The notes beneath the pieces are model-generated. The model did not search any database. It was not told the origin of the DNA and saw only the letters and a list, made by a program, of their open reading frames with translations. Below are positions 8,188 to 16,658 of a stretch of 64,000 nt of DNA, in pieces (position 1 is the stretch's first letter; every line of letters begins with the position of its first letter). Source of the DNA: Bog-473 sp035552095 (lineage in GTDB: Bacteria > Actinomycetota > Acidimicrobiia > Acidimicrobiales > RAAP-2); contig DASZMA010000128.1 of assembly GCA_035552095.1 (NCBI GenBank), forward strand, positions 1-64,000. Direction: 5' to 3'. The translations under genes and the position numbers were made by a program.

Positions 8188-9138
8188 ATGAACATGCGCA
8201 AGCTGTTCGTGACGGGGGCAATTGTTTTCTTCGGTGTCGTGGCCCCGGTTGGCGCACTGGCGACCGGAGCGTCGGCCGGAGCGTCCGTGACCCGGAACGC
8301 CAACTTGGCCGCGACCACCCATTCGCTGAGTTCGGCGCTGGCCGGCTCGGTCTCGACCACCATTCAGCACCTGGTCGGACCGCTCAGCGGTGAGCGCGTC
8401 CTCGGCGTGCACAAGGCCGGGCTGACCTACACGGCCACGGCGCAGTCGACCAACTGGTCCGGCTACGTCGACACGTCGGACACCTTCCAGACCATCTCGT
8501 CGTCGTGGACCCAGCCCACCGTCACCTGCAAGGCGGGCAGTGGTGGGGGCGGCGGCCTCCTGGGCGGCCTGCTCGGGGGCGCCTCGGGCTCGTCGGCCTA
8601 CTCCTCCTTCTGGGTCGGCCTCGATGGCTACACCTCGAAGTCGGTCGAGCAGACCGGCACCGACTCGGACTGCACCAGCTCGGGCACGCCCAGCTACTAC
8701 GCCTGGTACGAGATGTACCCGGCCGGCTCCATTCAGCTCTCGACCGCGACCTACCCGGTCAAGCCGGGCGACGTGATGACCGGATCGGTCACCTCGAGCC
8801 CCAGCGCCTCCACCTTCACCATGACGCTGACCGACAACACGGCGCACTGGGTGTTCACCTTCACCGCATCGAGCAGTGGCCTGGCCCGGTCCTCGGCCGA
8901 GTGGGTGGCCGAGGCTCCGTCGGAGTGCAACTTCCTGTTCTGCAGCCAGCTGCCGTTGGCCGACTTCGGCACGGTGGCCTTCTCCAATGCGGTGGTGACG
9001 AACACGGCGGGCGCCTCGGGCCCGATCAGCAAGTTCAACAACGTCGCCGTCCAGATGGCTTCGGGCGGCACCGTCGAGGCCACCCCGTCGTTCCTCAACG
9101 CGGCGGGTAATGGCTTCAGCGTCGCCTGGAACTCCTGA
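8188..9138 (+). CDS. Secreted G1 family glutamic endopeptidase (eqolisin)
   Basis: 316 residues. A signal peptide (MNMRKLFVTGAIVFFGVVAPVG...) is followed by the G1 fold: NWSGYV, WVGLDG, the catalytic Gln in VEQTG (Gln155), WYEMYPAG and the catalytic Glu in SAEWVAE (Glu238). Both residues of the Gln/Glu dyad are therefore present. G1 peptidases digest proteins outside the cell at acid pH and resist pepstatin (family knowledge). A Gly-rich loop (around residues 113–131) interrupts the barrel. The ATG follows GGAAGG by 5 nt. The gene stands alone. Confidence 0.88.
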   Translation: MNMRKLFVTGAIVFFGVVAPVGALATGASAGASVTRNANLAATTHSLSSALAGSVSTTIQHLVGPLSGERVLGVHKAGLTYTATAQSTNWSGYVDTSDTFQTISSSWTQPTVTCKAGSGGGGGLLGGLLGGASGSSAYSSFWVGLDGYTSKSVEQTGTDSDCTSSGTPSYYAWYEMYPAGSIQLSTATYPVKPGDVMTGSVTSSPSASTFTMTLTDNTAHWVFTFTASSSGLARSSAEWVAEAPSECNFLFCSQLPLADFGTVAFSNAVVTNTAGASGPISKFNNVAVQMASGGTVEATPSFLNAAGNGFSVAWNS

Positions 9139-9182
9139 GCAGCCGGTAGCGCGCCGGTAAGGGTCCGGCCCGCCGGTAAGGG

Positions 9183-9719
9183 TCAGGTGGGAAGGGGCCC
9201 GGCGTTCCCGAAGCCCTGGCGGATGCCCTGGCCAGCGCGGGCCGTCAGCGCCTCGGGCTCGTAGAGCATCTGGTAGGCGTTGCGGGCGTGGTCCCGTGAG
9301 CGGTTCTTGAAGACCGAGGCCAGGATGGCGGGGTCGTCGGACTCATCCTCGTGCACGAAGACCTCGAGGATGGGCGTGTTGGTCATGAGCTGCGCCGTCA
9401 TGATCCCGGTCGAGGCCTCGTGGGCGCAGACCTTGTCGACGGGCTCCTTGCCGGGCATGCCCAGGGCGACGACGATTTTGGCGCCGTCCACCTCGATCAT
9501 CCTCTTGGCCGCCACGGCGAGGTCCTTGAAGCCGGGGACGGTGCGGCGCAGGGTGATGAAGCGGGTGCCGTAGCCGGGGCACTGCTTCAACTCATCGAGC
9601 GCCTCGCCGCCCATGTCGTAGCGGGCGAACATGGTGTCGACCACGCCGATGATGTCCAGGTTTGGGGGTGTGGGCAGGGCCCCGCTGGAGGCCGTGCTGG
9701 GGGCCGTGCTCGATTCCAT
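9183..9719 (-). CDS. Riboflavin synthase, archaeal type
   Basis: 178 residues. IGVVDTMFARYDMG, the stretch RRTVPGFKDLAVAAKRM, VALGMPGKEPVDKVCAHEAS, LMTNTPILEVFVHEDE and the end GKG-like RAGQGIRQGFGNAGP reproduce the archaeal riboflavin synthase pattern. That enzyme is related to lumazine synthase and unrelated to bacterial RibE. It forms riboflavin from two 6,7-dimethyl-8-ribityllumazine molecules. ATG 9719 gives an extra ~20-residue N-terminus compared with archaeal forms. No other rib genes are nearby, and no FMN riboswitch was recognised. Confidence 0.9.
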   Translation of the reverse strand: MESSTAPSTASSGALPTPPNLDIIGVVDTMFARYDMGGEALDELKQCPGYGTRFITLRRTVPGFKDLAVAAKRMIEVDGAKIVVALGMPGKEPVDKVCAHEASTGIMTAQLMTNTPILEVFVHEDESDDPAILASVFKNRSRDHARNAYQMLYEPEALTARAGQGIRQGFGNAGPLPT

Positions 9720-11238
9720 GCACCATTCTCGCGCAAGGGTGCGACCGTTCATTCGTGTGAAAGGTGTGGGCGAAGCTGCTGCAGCCGAGGTGGGTGGGGG
9801 CTGGGGTGCGGGTGCGGGTGCGGGTGCGGGTGCGGGCCGGGGCGGGGGCCAGGGCGCGGGCCAGGGCAAGGCTCAGCGTCGTCGGCGTGCCCCGTGCCGA
9901 GATTTCGGGGGCGATCCCCGCTCCCTCGAGCTGGCGGAGCGGATCGTCGAGCGGGGACGGGCCATCTCGGCCCTGCAGCGGGAGTTGTTCGCCGACATCG
10001 ACGAATTCGATCGGTCCGAGGCCTGGCGAGGCGACGGGGCCGTGTCGATGCTGGCCTGGCTGCGGGAGCGGTGCGGCATCAGCAGCGCCACGGCCCGGGT
10101 GTGGGCGGGGACATCCTCCAAGGTGGCGTCCCTGCCGCTCCTGACTGACGCATTCGCCGAGGGCTCCCTTTCGCTCGATGCGTTTGCCCCGCTGGCCGCA
10201 ATGGCCACCCCCGAGACCGACGCCGAATTGGCGGAGGCTTCACCGGATTGGTCGGTTAGGCAGATCCGGGATCTGGCCCGGTGGAAGCGGGGAGCGACCA
10301 AGGATGCGGCGGCACGGCGGTTCGAGCACCGTTCCCTGCACTGCAACGACGCCCAGCGCACCATCTGGGCCGCCTTCACCGATGACGACTACGCGGTCGC
10401 CAAGTCGTCGTTGCTCAATCTGGCGGCGCGTCTTGACCGGCGCGGCGCGGCGTCGGAGGGTGAGGCGGGGTACGTGCCGCTCGACCAGCGGTTGTACGAC
10501 GCGCAGATGGAGTTGTATCGAGCGGGTTGGAGTGGCGGTGGCGGTGGCGGTGGTAGCGGTGGTGGCGGTTGGAGCCGTGGTGATGGCGGTGATGGCGGTG
10601 GTAGCGGTGGTGGTCCTCGGTTCCGGCCCACGGTGATCGTGCATGCCCCGTTGGACCTGCTCTTGGGGATCGGCGGGGACCTGGGAGCCAATGGGGAGGG
10701 GAGCTGGAGTGGGGGCGGGGATGATTCCGGCGGCGGGGGATCTGTGGCCGAGATTCAGGGTGTGGGCCCTGTCTCCGTGGAGGTGGCCCGTCGTTTGGCT
10801 TGTGACGCCGACATCATCCTCTCAGTGGAGGGAAGGGACGGCTCTATTCTCGACCAGGGCCGAGCCAGCCGTGACCCGTCGGTCGCCCAACGGATTGAGA
10901 TCGCCCGTCGAGACAAGGGCTGTCGGTTCCCTGACTGCACCTTTGTCGACTTCACTCAGCCCCACCACGTGGTCCACTGGACATTGGGCGGCTTGACGGA
11001 TTTGGACAACCTGATCTCGCTCTGCAAACGACATCACAACGCAGTCCACGAGTCGGGCTGGCATATGGAGGGCGACGCCAACGGGAAGATGACCTTCATA
11101 GGCCCTCATGGGCAGGTCAAGACGTCGTTGCCGTCGCCGACGTGGAAGATGAGCTCGGGGCGGGCGGGGAAGGCGGGGCGGGCGGGGCCGAATACCGGGC
11201 CGAATACTGAGCCGAGGCAGGGTCCGCTGCGGCGTTGA
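9718..11238 (+). CDS. DUF222/HNH endonuclease protein (13E12 repeat family)
   Basis: About 506 residues. An N-terminal helical DUF222 region precedes a C-terminal HNH nuclease with CRFPDC, then PHHVVHW, GGLTDLDNLISLC and RHHNAVHE: two Cys plus the H-N-H residues. These abundant actinobacterial proteins have no settled function. Two simple-sequence insertions break it: a Gly/Ala run near residues 25–55 and a Gly-rich run from GGT/GGC codons at 10528–10614. The start is uncertain: ATG 9718 overlaps the divergent rib gene start, and GTG 9739, 9757 or 9766 are alternatives. Confidence 0.8.
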   Translation: MHHSRARVRPFIRVKGVGEAAAAEVGGGWGAGAGAGAGAGRGGGQGAGQGKAQRRRRAPCRDFGGDPRSLELAERIVERGRAISALQRELFADIDEFDRSEAWRGDGAVSMLAWLRERCGISSATARVWAGTSSKVASLPLLTDAFAEGSLSLDAFAPLAAMATPETDAELAEASPDWSVRQIRDLARWKRGATKDAAARRFEHRSLHCNDAQRTIWAAFTDDDYAVAKSSLLNLAARLDRRGAASEGEAGYVPLDQRLYDAQMELYRAGWSGGGGGGGSGGGGWSRGDGGDGGGSGGGPRFRPTVIVHAPLDLLLGIGGDLGANGEGSWSGGGDDSGGGGSVAEIQGVGPVSVEVARRLACDADIILSVEGRDGSILDQGRASRDPSVAQRIEIARRDKGCRFPDCTFVDFTQPHHVVHWTLGGLTDLDNLISLCKRHHNAVHESGWHMEGDANGKMTFIGPHGQVKTSLPSPTWKMSSGRAGKAGRAGPNTGPNTEPRQGPLRR

Positions 11239-11259
11239 GCGCCGGCGAAATGGAGTTGA

Positions 11260-11484
11260 TCAGGGTGAGGCCGATGTCAGTTCGGCGTGGTCGCGGCATC
11301 GAGCCACCCAGCCGGTCGGGATAACCGTCACCGTCATGCGCCGCCCGCATTCAGGACAGAAGCGGGGTGGGTCATAGGCGCGCCCGCAGCCGGGACAGTC
11401 GGCCGCCAATTGGCCACAGCCGGTGCAGTGGGCGGAGTGCGTGGAGTGCGCGGAGTTGGGGGCACCGCGGGGGAGATCGGTCAT
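11260..11484 (-). CDS. bsaP: Biotin synthase auxiliary protein BsaP
   Basis: 74 residues with seven cysteines (20, 23, 30, 33, 43, 46, 63), four of them in CxxC pairs (CTGC, CPGC, CPEC), and WVARCRDH near the end. It lies 17 nt downstream of bioB on the same strand, the position of the small Fe–S protein BsaP that supports biotin synthase in mycobacteria (the Rv1590 type). The actinobacterial pairing and cysteine layout support the name; iron–sulfur binding is inferred. Confidence 0.75.
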   Translation of the reverse strand: MTDLPRGAPNSAHSTHSAHCTGCGQLAADCPGCGRAYDPPRFCPECGRRMTVTVIPTGWVARCRDHAELTSASP

Positions 11485-11501
11485 TGGAGCAGCCGGATCG
11501 G

Positions 11502-12578
11502 TCAGATGGCGGCAGTGAGGGCGCCGATGGGCATCCGCAGGTCGGCCAGCATCTGCAGGTCCTCGTCGCTGGAGCGGCCGAGGGTGGTCAGGTAGTTGCC
11601 CACGATCAGCGCGTTGATGCCGGCCGTCATGCCGATGGCCTGCAGGTCACGCAGAGTGACCTCCCGCCCGCCGGCGTAGCGCAGGATGACCGAGGGGAGG
11701 GCCAGGCGGAAGAGGGCGATCCAGCGGATCGCCTCCCACGCGCCGACCACCTCACGGTCGCCCAGCGGCGTGCCCGGCCGGGGGTTGAGGAAGTTGATGG
11801 GGACCTCGGTCGGCTCCAATTCCTGCAATTGGAGGAGGAGTTCGACCCGCTGGGCGTCGGACTCGCCCATGCCGATCAGGGCGCCACAGCAGAGCTCCAT
11901 CCCGTTCTCCCGCACCAAGCGGCAGGTGTCGGCCCGCTCGTCCCAGGTGTGGGTGGTCACGATGGTCGGGAAGTAGGAGCGCGCCGTCTCGACGTTGTGG
12001 TTGTAGCGGTGCACGCCGCCGGCGGCCAGGCGGGTGGCCTGCTCCTCGGTGAGGATGCCGGCGCTGACCGCCACGTTGAGGCCGGTCTCACGCTGGATCA
12101 GGGGCACCAGCTCAAGCAGGCGCCCCATGGTGCGCTCGTCGGGGCCACGCACGGCCAGCACAATGCAGAACTCCGACGCCCCGAGGGCGGCCGTCTCGCG
12201 GGCGGCGGTGAGGACCTCATCCGTATCGAGGAAGGGGGTGGCCTTGACGGGCGTGTCGAAGCGGGAGGACTGGGAGCAGAAGTGGCAGTCCTCAGGGCAG
12301 CCACCGGTCTTGGCCGAGAGGATCCCCTCAATTTCCACCTCAGGCCCGCACCAGGACAGGCGCACCTGGTGGGCCAGCGAGGCCAGCGCCATGACGGCGC
12401 CGTCGGGCAGGCCGGCCAGAGCCTCCAATTCGGCGGCGCTCAGCAGGCGGCGCTCGTCGAGCAGGGCCCGCTCGGCGGTGGCGATCACGGCCCGTTCCGC
12501 CTCAGAAAGGGCGGCTTGGGGCAGGGGCGGTATGGCCGAAGGCGAATTCTTGAAGGCGACGGGGGTCTCGGTAGGCAC
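11502..12578 (-). CDS. bioB: Biotin synthase
   Basis: 358 residues, radical SAM enzyme that inserts sulfur into dethiobiotin. The 4Fe–4S motif GGCPEDCHFCSQS, the SAM-side YNHNVET stretch, CCGALIGMGE and NFLNPRPGTPL are all conserved. GTG 12578 is chosen because TACCTT lies 7 nt upstream on the minus strand, suggesting a leaderless mRNA, and no ribosome site is present. The bsaP gene follows directly. Earlier biotin genes (bioA, F, D) are not in the window. Confidence 0.95.
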   Translation of the reverse strand: MPTETPVAFKNSPSAIPPLPQAALSEAERAVIATAERALLDERRLLSAAELEALAGLPDGAVMALASLAHQVRLSWCGPEVEIEGILSAKTGGCPEDCHFCSQSSRFDTPVKATPFLDTDEVLTAARETAALGASEFCIVLAVRGPDERTMGRLLELVPLIQRETGLNVAVSAGILTEEQATRLAAGGVHRYNHNVETARSYFPTIVTTHTWDERADTCRLVRENGMELCCGALIGMGESDAQRVELLLQLQELEPTEVPINFLNPRPGTPLGDREVVGAWEAIRWIALFRLALPSVILRYAGGREVTLRDLQAIGMTAGINALIVGNYLTTLGRSSDEDLQMLADLRMPIGALTAAI

Positions 12579-12585
12579 GAGCCAC

Positions 12586-12591
12586 AAGGTA
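12586..12591 (-). promoter_or_regulatory. –10-like hexamer of a leaderless promoter (bioB)
   Basis: TACCTT on the minus strand, 7 nt before GTG 12578. No Shine-Dalgarno sequence lies between, and no BirA/BioQ palindrome was recognised. Confidence 0.45.
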
Positions 12592-12653
12592 GTGGCAAGG
12601 TGTTGGCCTCCGGTAGCTGAGCCGAGCCGGACCGACCGCACAGGGAGTGTTGC

Positions 12654-13955
12654 ATGGCCTGGGATTTTTCAACGGAGCCCGAATTCGAGGAGAAGCTGGA
12701 GTGGATGCGCGCCTTCGTCAAGGAGGAGATCTTCCCGCTCGAGACGCTGGATCTGACCTACGACCAGGTCAAGGTGGTCGTGCGGCCGCTGCAGGACCAG
12801 GTCAAGGCGCAGGCGCTGTGGGCGGCCCACCTGCCGCCGGATCTGGGCGGGATGGGGTTCGGGCAGGTCAAGTTGGGGCTGATGAACGAGATCCTGGGCC
12901 AGTCGCCACTGGCGCCCTTGGTGTTCGGCAACAATGCGCCGGATTCGGGTAACGCCGAATTGCTGGCGGTGGGGATTGAGGCGTCGGGCAATGAGGAGCA
13001 GCGCCGGCTGTGGCTGCAGCCCTTGCTGGACGGGGATCTGCGGTCGGCCTTCTCCATGACCGAGCCGGGGACGGCCGGGTCGGACCCGACGCTGCTGGCC
13101 ACCTCGGCGGTGCGCGACGGGGAGGAGTACGTGATCAACGGGCACAAGTGGTTCACGTCCAACGGGTCGGTGGCCGACTTCCTAATTGTGATGGCGGTGA
13201 CCAATCCCGACGTCCACCCCTACCAGGGCTCTTCCATGTTGATCGTGCCGGTGGGGACGCCGGGAGTGGACATTGTGCGTGACGTCTCGACCATGGACGA
13301 CCCGCACACGCCGTACGGGCGGTTCGGGAACCACGCCGAGATTGTGTATCGAGATGTGCGGGTGCCGGTGGCGAACCTAATTGGGCGTGAGGGCTCCGGC
13401 TTCCAATTGGCGCAACAACGCTTGGGACCCGGGCGCATCCACCACTGCATGCGCTGGTTGGGCCAGTCGCGGCGGGCCTTCGACATGCTGTGCGAGCGGG
13501 CCGTCTCCCGGTACGCCCACGGGTCGTACCTGGCCGAGAAGCAGACCATTCAGAATTGGGTGGCCGAGTCCCTGGCTGAGATGCAGGCAGCCCGCCTCAT
13601 GACCCTGCAGGCGGCCTGGAAGATGGACCAGGAGGGCCAGGCGGCGGCCCGGGTGGAGATCGCCATGATCAAGTACTTCGGCGCCGGGGTGCTCTACAAC
13701 GTGATCGACCGGGCGCTGCAGGTGCACGGGTCGCTCGGGTATTCGAGTGATCTGCCGCTGGAATCGATGTATCGAGCGGCTCGGGCCGCACGGATCTATG
13801 ACGGTCCCGATGAGGTGCACAAGCAGACCGTGGCCCGGCGGATCTTGAAGGGGTACGTGGCGGTCGACGTGCCGACCGAGCACATCCCGACCCGGCGGGC
13901 TGAGGCGCAGCGGCGGTTCGCCGATCTGTTGGAGACGCTGACGGTGGACGCCTGA
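12654..13955 (+). CDS. Acyl-CoA dehydrogenase family protein (ACAD10/11-like)
   Basis: 433 residues. SAFSMTEPGTAGSDPT, YVINGHKWFTSNGSVADFLIVMA, NHAEIVYRDVRVPVANLIG, QVHGSLGYSSDLPLESMYRAARAARIYDGPDEVHKQTVARRIL make a complete dehydrogenase of the long-tail ACAD10/11 type. The catalytic Glu position lies in the DGPDEVH segment, as in that subgroup. AGGGAG 7 nt before the ATG is the ribosome site. It is divergent from bioB. An APH-like kinase at 57.5 kb is the usual fusion partner of this subgroup elsewhere but is unlinked here. Confidence 0.9.
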   Translation: MAWDFSTEPEFEEKLEWMRAFVKEEIFPLETLDLTYDQVKVVVRPLQDQVKAQALWAAHLPPDLGGMGFGQVKLGLMNEILGQSPLAPLVFGNNAPDSGNAELLAVGIEASGNEEQRRLWLQPLLDGDLRSAFSMTEPGTAGSDPTLLATSAVRDGEEYVINGHKWFTSNGSVADFLIVMAVTNPDVHPYQGSSMLIVPVGTPGVDIVRDVSTMDDPHTPYGRFGNHAEIVYRDVRVPVANLIGREGSGFQLAQQRLGPGRIHHCMRWLGQSRRAFDMLCERAVSRYAHGSYLAEKQTIQNWVAESLAEMQAARLMTLQAAWKMDQEGQAAARVEIAMIKYFGAGVLYNVIDRALQVHGSLGYSSDLPLESMYRAARAARIYDGPDEVHKQTVARRILKGYVAVDVPTEHIPTRRAEAQRRFADLLETLTVDA

Positions 13956-13989
13956 GGGGTTGGGTGGCCCGGGCGCCTCGCCCGGTGGC

Positions 13990-14027
13990 GCTCGCCCGCT
14001 CGCCGCTCGCCCGCTCGCCGCTCGCCC
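13990..14027. repeat. 15-bp tandem repeat, ~2.5 copies
   Basis: The unit GCTCGCCCGCTCGCC is repeated between the convergent ends of the dehydrogenase and the SDR genes. It contains no hairpin with a T-tract. Confidence 0.8.
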
Positions 14028-14030
14028 CCG

Positions 14031-14807
14031 CTACATCATCCCGGCGATCTGATGACCGCCGTCGACGTGGATCACCTGCCCGTTGACGTAGGAAGCGGCC
14101 TCGCTACACAAGAAGACGACGACTCGGGCGATGTCCTCGGGCCGCCCGAGCCGACGGGTGGGGTTGGCGGCGGCCAGGCGGGCCTGCGTCGCCTCGGGCA
14201 CATTGGTCGCCGCCGTCTCGGTGAGGATGAAGCCCGGGGCGATGGCGTTGGCTCGGATCCCGTCCCGGCCGTAACGGGTGGCCAGATGCCGGGTCAGCTG
14301 GTTGATGGCGGCCTTGGAGACGCCGTAAGCGATCCGGGTCGACTCGCCGATGGTGCTCGTCCCCGACGAGATATTCACGATAGAACCCCCGCCCCGCTCG
14401 ATCATCTTCGGGATGGCATACCGGGCCAGCAGCAGGGCGCCGCGGGCGTTCGTCTCCAGAACACGGTCCCAGACACCGAGGTCGATGCCGCCCGCATCGG
14501 TATCGAGCCGGGGGTGCGACCAGGCCGCATTGTGGTCGAGGCAGTCGATGCCGCCGAATTGGGCGGCGGCCAGGTCGACGAAGGAGGCCACCGACTCCTC
14601 CTGCCGCACGTCGCATGAGGCGGCCAGGGCCCGGCCCCCGGACCGGACGATCTCCTGGGCGATGGCCTCGGCCCTCTCGAGGGCGGCGTCGCCGACCTCC
14701 CCGATGGCGACCGAGGCCCCCTCCCGGGCCAGCAGGAGCGCGGTGGCCCGTCCGATGCCCGAGGCCCCACCGCTGAGGAGTACTACCTTGCCATCGAGCG
14801 GTCCCAC
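14031..14807 (-). CDS. SDR family NAD(P)-dependent oxidoreductase
   Basis: 258 residues, classical short-chain dehydrogenase. The nucleotide motif is SGGASGIG, a Ser variant of TGxxxGIG. It is followed by the DHNAAW motif in place of NNAG, the catalytic SSG...YGVSK (Tyr-x3-Lys) and the C-terminal VNGQVIHVDGG. GTG 14807 lies 5 nt after the P450 stop, so the two are cotranscribed and the SDR may oxidise the alcohol made by the P450. The substrate is unknown. Confidence 0.9.
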   Translation of the reverse strand: MGPLDGKVVLLSGGASGIGRATALLLAREGASVAIGEVGDAALERAEAIAQEIVRSGGRALAASCDVRQEESVASFVDLAAAQFGGIDCLDHNAAWSHPRLDTDAGGIDLGVWDRVLETNARGALLLARYAIPKMIERGGGSIVNISSGTSTIGESTRIAYGVSKAAINQLTRHLATRYGRDGIRANAIAPGFILTETAATNVPEATQARLAAANPTRRLGRPEDIARVVVFLCSEAASYVNGQVIHVDGGHQIAGMM

Positions 14808-14812
14808 GCCGA

Positions 14813-16114
14813 TCAGGCCGTGAAGACCAACGGCGCCCGGTGGACGCCGGCGATGACGGGGCTGGCGGTGCGTTCGACCGGGCCGGCGGGGGCGATGGTG
14901 ACGAAGCGGGTGAGGAGCTGGTCCAGGACGGTGCGGGCCTCGAGTCGGGCCAAGGCGGCACCGAGACAGAAGTGCGGCCCGAAGCCGAAACTGACATGCG
15001 GGTTGGGGTGGCGATCGATGCGAAGGTGGCCGGCGTCGGGCCCGAACACCTCTTCGTCGCGATTGGCCGAGGCGTAAATCAAGAGCACCGGATCTCCGGC
15101 CTCGATGGCCTGGCCGCGCACCGTGGTGGGAGCGGTCGCCGTGCGCATGAAGGAGATCACCGGAGTCGTCCAGCGCAGGAGTTCCTCGACGGCGCCGGGG
15201 AGGAGCGAGCGATCCTCCCGCAGGGCGGCCCACTGCTCGGGGTGCTCCGCCAACGCCGCTAGGCCTCCCGAGAGCAGGTTGCGGGTGGTCTCGTTGCCGG
15301 CCACCAGGAGCTGGATCAAGAACATGGCGAGTTCGGCTTCGCTCAATTGGTCCCCGCCGGCGTCCTCGTTCTCGCCCCCGCCGGCGCCATCGGCGGACTC
15401 GTGAGGCATCGAAACGGTGGCCAGCGCCGACACCACATCGTCGGCCGGGGCCAGCCGGCGCTCATTGGCCACACCGATCAGGTACTCCCACATCTCGCCC
15501 TGGAGCCGACCCCGTTCCTCCTCGGATCGCTCGTTCTCACCTGGGATGACCGCCTCGGACCATTCGAAGAAGCGGGGCCACTGCTCGCCGTCCACGCCGA
15601 GGAGCTCGCAGATGACCTGGAGGGGGTAGGGGATGGAGAGCGTCGGCACGATATCGACGGGCGCGCCCGAGGGAATGAGATCGATCAGGGCCCGGGCCTT
15701 GGCGGTGACCCCGTCTTCCATCAGCCGCACCATCGACGGCTTGAAGGCCGGCTGGACCAGGCGGCGGTATCGGGTGTGCTGCGGCGGGTCGGTGTGCATC
15801 ATGGTCGGCGGCGAGTCGTACCTCGTCCCGATCTCGTCGGTCAGGATCCCCCGTGAGGAGCAGAAGGCCTCGGGGTCGGTGCCGATGGAGGAGACCTCGG
15901 GGTGGGTGGCCACAGCCCAGAAACCGCCGGCCCGCTCATCAGGGTCATGCCAGGAGACCGGGGCCGTCTCCCGAAGCTCGGCGTAGAGCACGAACGGGTC
16001 ACCGTGCTGGTACAGATGGGGGTCGGTGAGGCGCTTGGCCAGGGCCGAGCCCGGTCGGGCTGAACCCGGCCGGCCCGAGCCCGGACGAGGAGGGTCGCCC
16101 ACTGAGTCGGCCAT
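14813..16114 (-). CDS. Cytochrome P450
   Basis: 433 residues. The I-helix oxygen motif LLVAGNETTRNLLSGG, the ExxR helix VEELLRW, and the heme loop FGFGPHFCLGAALA with Cys383 as axial ligand are intact. It resembles the soluble actinobacterial CYP125/CYP142-like group that hydroxylates sterol or lipid chains; substrate assignment is inferred from similarity only. The N-terminal ~25 residues are Pro/Gly/Arg repeats. It sits between a cupin gene (13 nt upstream) and an SDR gene (5 nt downstream), forming one leftward unit. No ferredoxin gene is nearby. Confidence 0.92.
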   Translation of the reverse strand: MADSVGDPPRPGSGRPGSARPGSALAKRLTDPHLYQHGDPFVLYAELRETAPVSWHDPDERAGGFWAVATHPEVSSIGTDPEAFCSSRGILTDEIGTRYDSPPTMMHTDPPQHTRYRRLVQPAFKPSMVRLMEDGVTAKARALIDLIPSGAPVDIVPTLSIPYPLQVICELLGVDGEQWPRFFEWSEAVIPGENERSEEERGRLQGEMWEYLIGVANERRLAPADDVVSALATVSMPHESADGAGGGENEDAGGDQLSEAELAMFLIQLLVAGNETTRNLLSGGLAALAEHPEQWAALREDRSLLPGAVEELLRWTTPVISFMRTATAPTTVRGQAIEAGDPVLLIYASANRDEEVFGPDAGHLRIDRHPNPHVSFGFGPHFCLGAALARLEARTVLDQLLTRFVTIAPAGPVERTASPVIAGVHRAPLVFTA

Positions 16115-16126
16115 TCAGTCGCCCAC

Positions 16127-16600
16127 TCAGACGATGAGGCCGTTGGGGCGGGGATCGCCCTGGGCCTCGAGCAGGGCGTAATAGGCCTCGAGGATCCCGG
16201 GACCGTCGGTGACCGACTCCACCGAGCCGTCGGCGGCCAGGTTCAGCAGCGCCCCCTCAATTATGAAACAGACGTCGGTGTCGCCCACGTTGTCGTCGGG
16301 CACGTGCAGGGTGTGCACCGAATTGGCCGCCTCGTACAGGTAGGACCCCTCGGTCACGTAGAAGTCGTACTCGAGGTAGTGCCAGCGGCCGGCGGACGTG
16401 TAGGCGTCAACCGATCCGGTGTGGCGGTGGGTCTGGAGGAGAACCCCGGGGTTGAAGCGATTGAGGATGACCCAGGTGCCCCGGAGCGCATCGAAGCGGA
16501 CCACTTTGAGCAGGACGCCGGTGCCGGTGTCGGCCCAGGGGGCATCGTCGGGACGCACGAGGCGCACGACGTCTTGTTCTTTTTCGCTGGCAATTGGCAC
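16127..16600 (-). CDS. Cupin domain protein, dihydroxyacetophenone dioxygenase-like
   Basis: 157 residues. A ChrR/DAD-like cupin: PGVLLQTHRHTGSVDAYTSAGRWHYLEYDF holds two of the expected metal His residues (HRH), and the barrel continues through TEGSYLYEAANSVHTLHVP with another His. It is similar to 2,4'-dihydroxyacetophenone dioxygenases, Fe(II) enzymes that cleave a C–C bond. GTG 16600 is preferred because AAAGGAAC lies 8 nt before it. It begins the cupin–P450–SDR unit, which fits oxidation of an aromatic or alicyclic compound. Confidence 0.8.
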   Translation of the reverse strand: MPIASEKEQDVVRLVRPDDAPWADTGTGVLLKVVRFDALRGTWVILNRFNPGVLLQTHRHTGSVDAYTSAGRWHYLEYDFYVTEGSYLYEAANSVHTLHVPDDNVGDTDVCFIIEGALLNLAADGSVESVTDGPGILEAYYALLEAQGDPRPNGLIV

Positions 16601-16658
16601 GGGTGGGGTTCCTTTCAGGCGGGGCGGGCGGTTGGGCGGGTCGGGTTGGGCGGGCGGG

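Noticed and set aside
9139..9780. FMN riboswitch near the riboflavin synthase gene
   Set aside because: No RFN-type core could be recognised; the region upstream is coding for the DUF222/HNH protein.
9718..11238. Homing endonuclease or mobile intron at the HNH gene
   Set aside because: The protein is a full DUF222/HNH (13E12) gene of the common actinobacterial type with no flanking repeats or split host gene.
11367..12620. 417-residue open frame opposite bioB
   Set aside because: Reverse-frame shadow; bioB and bsaP on the other strand have clear motifs.
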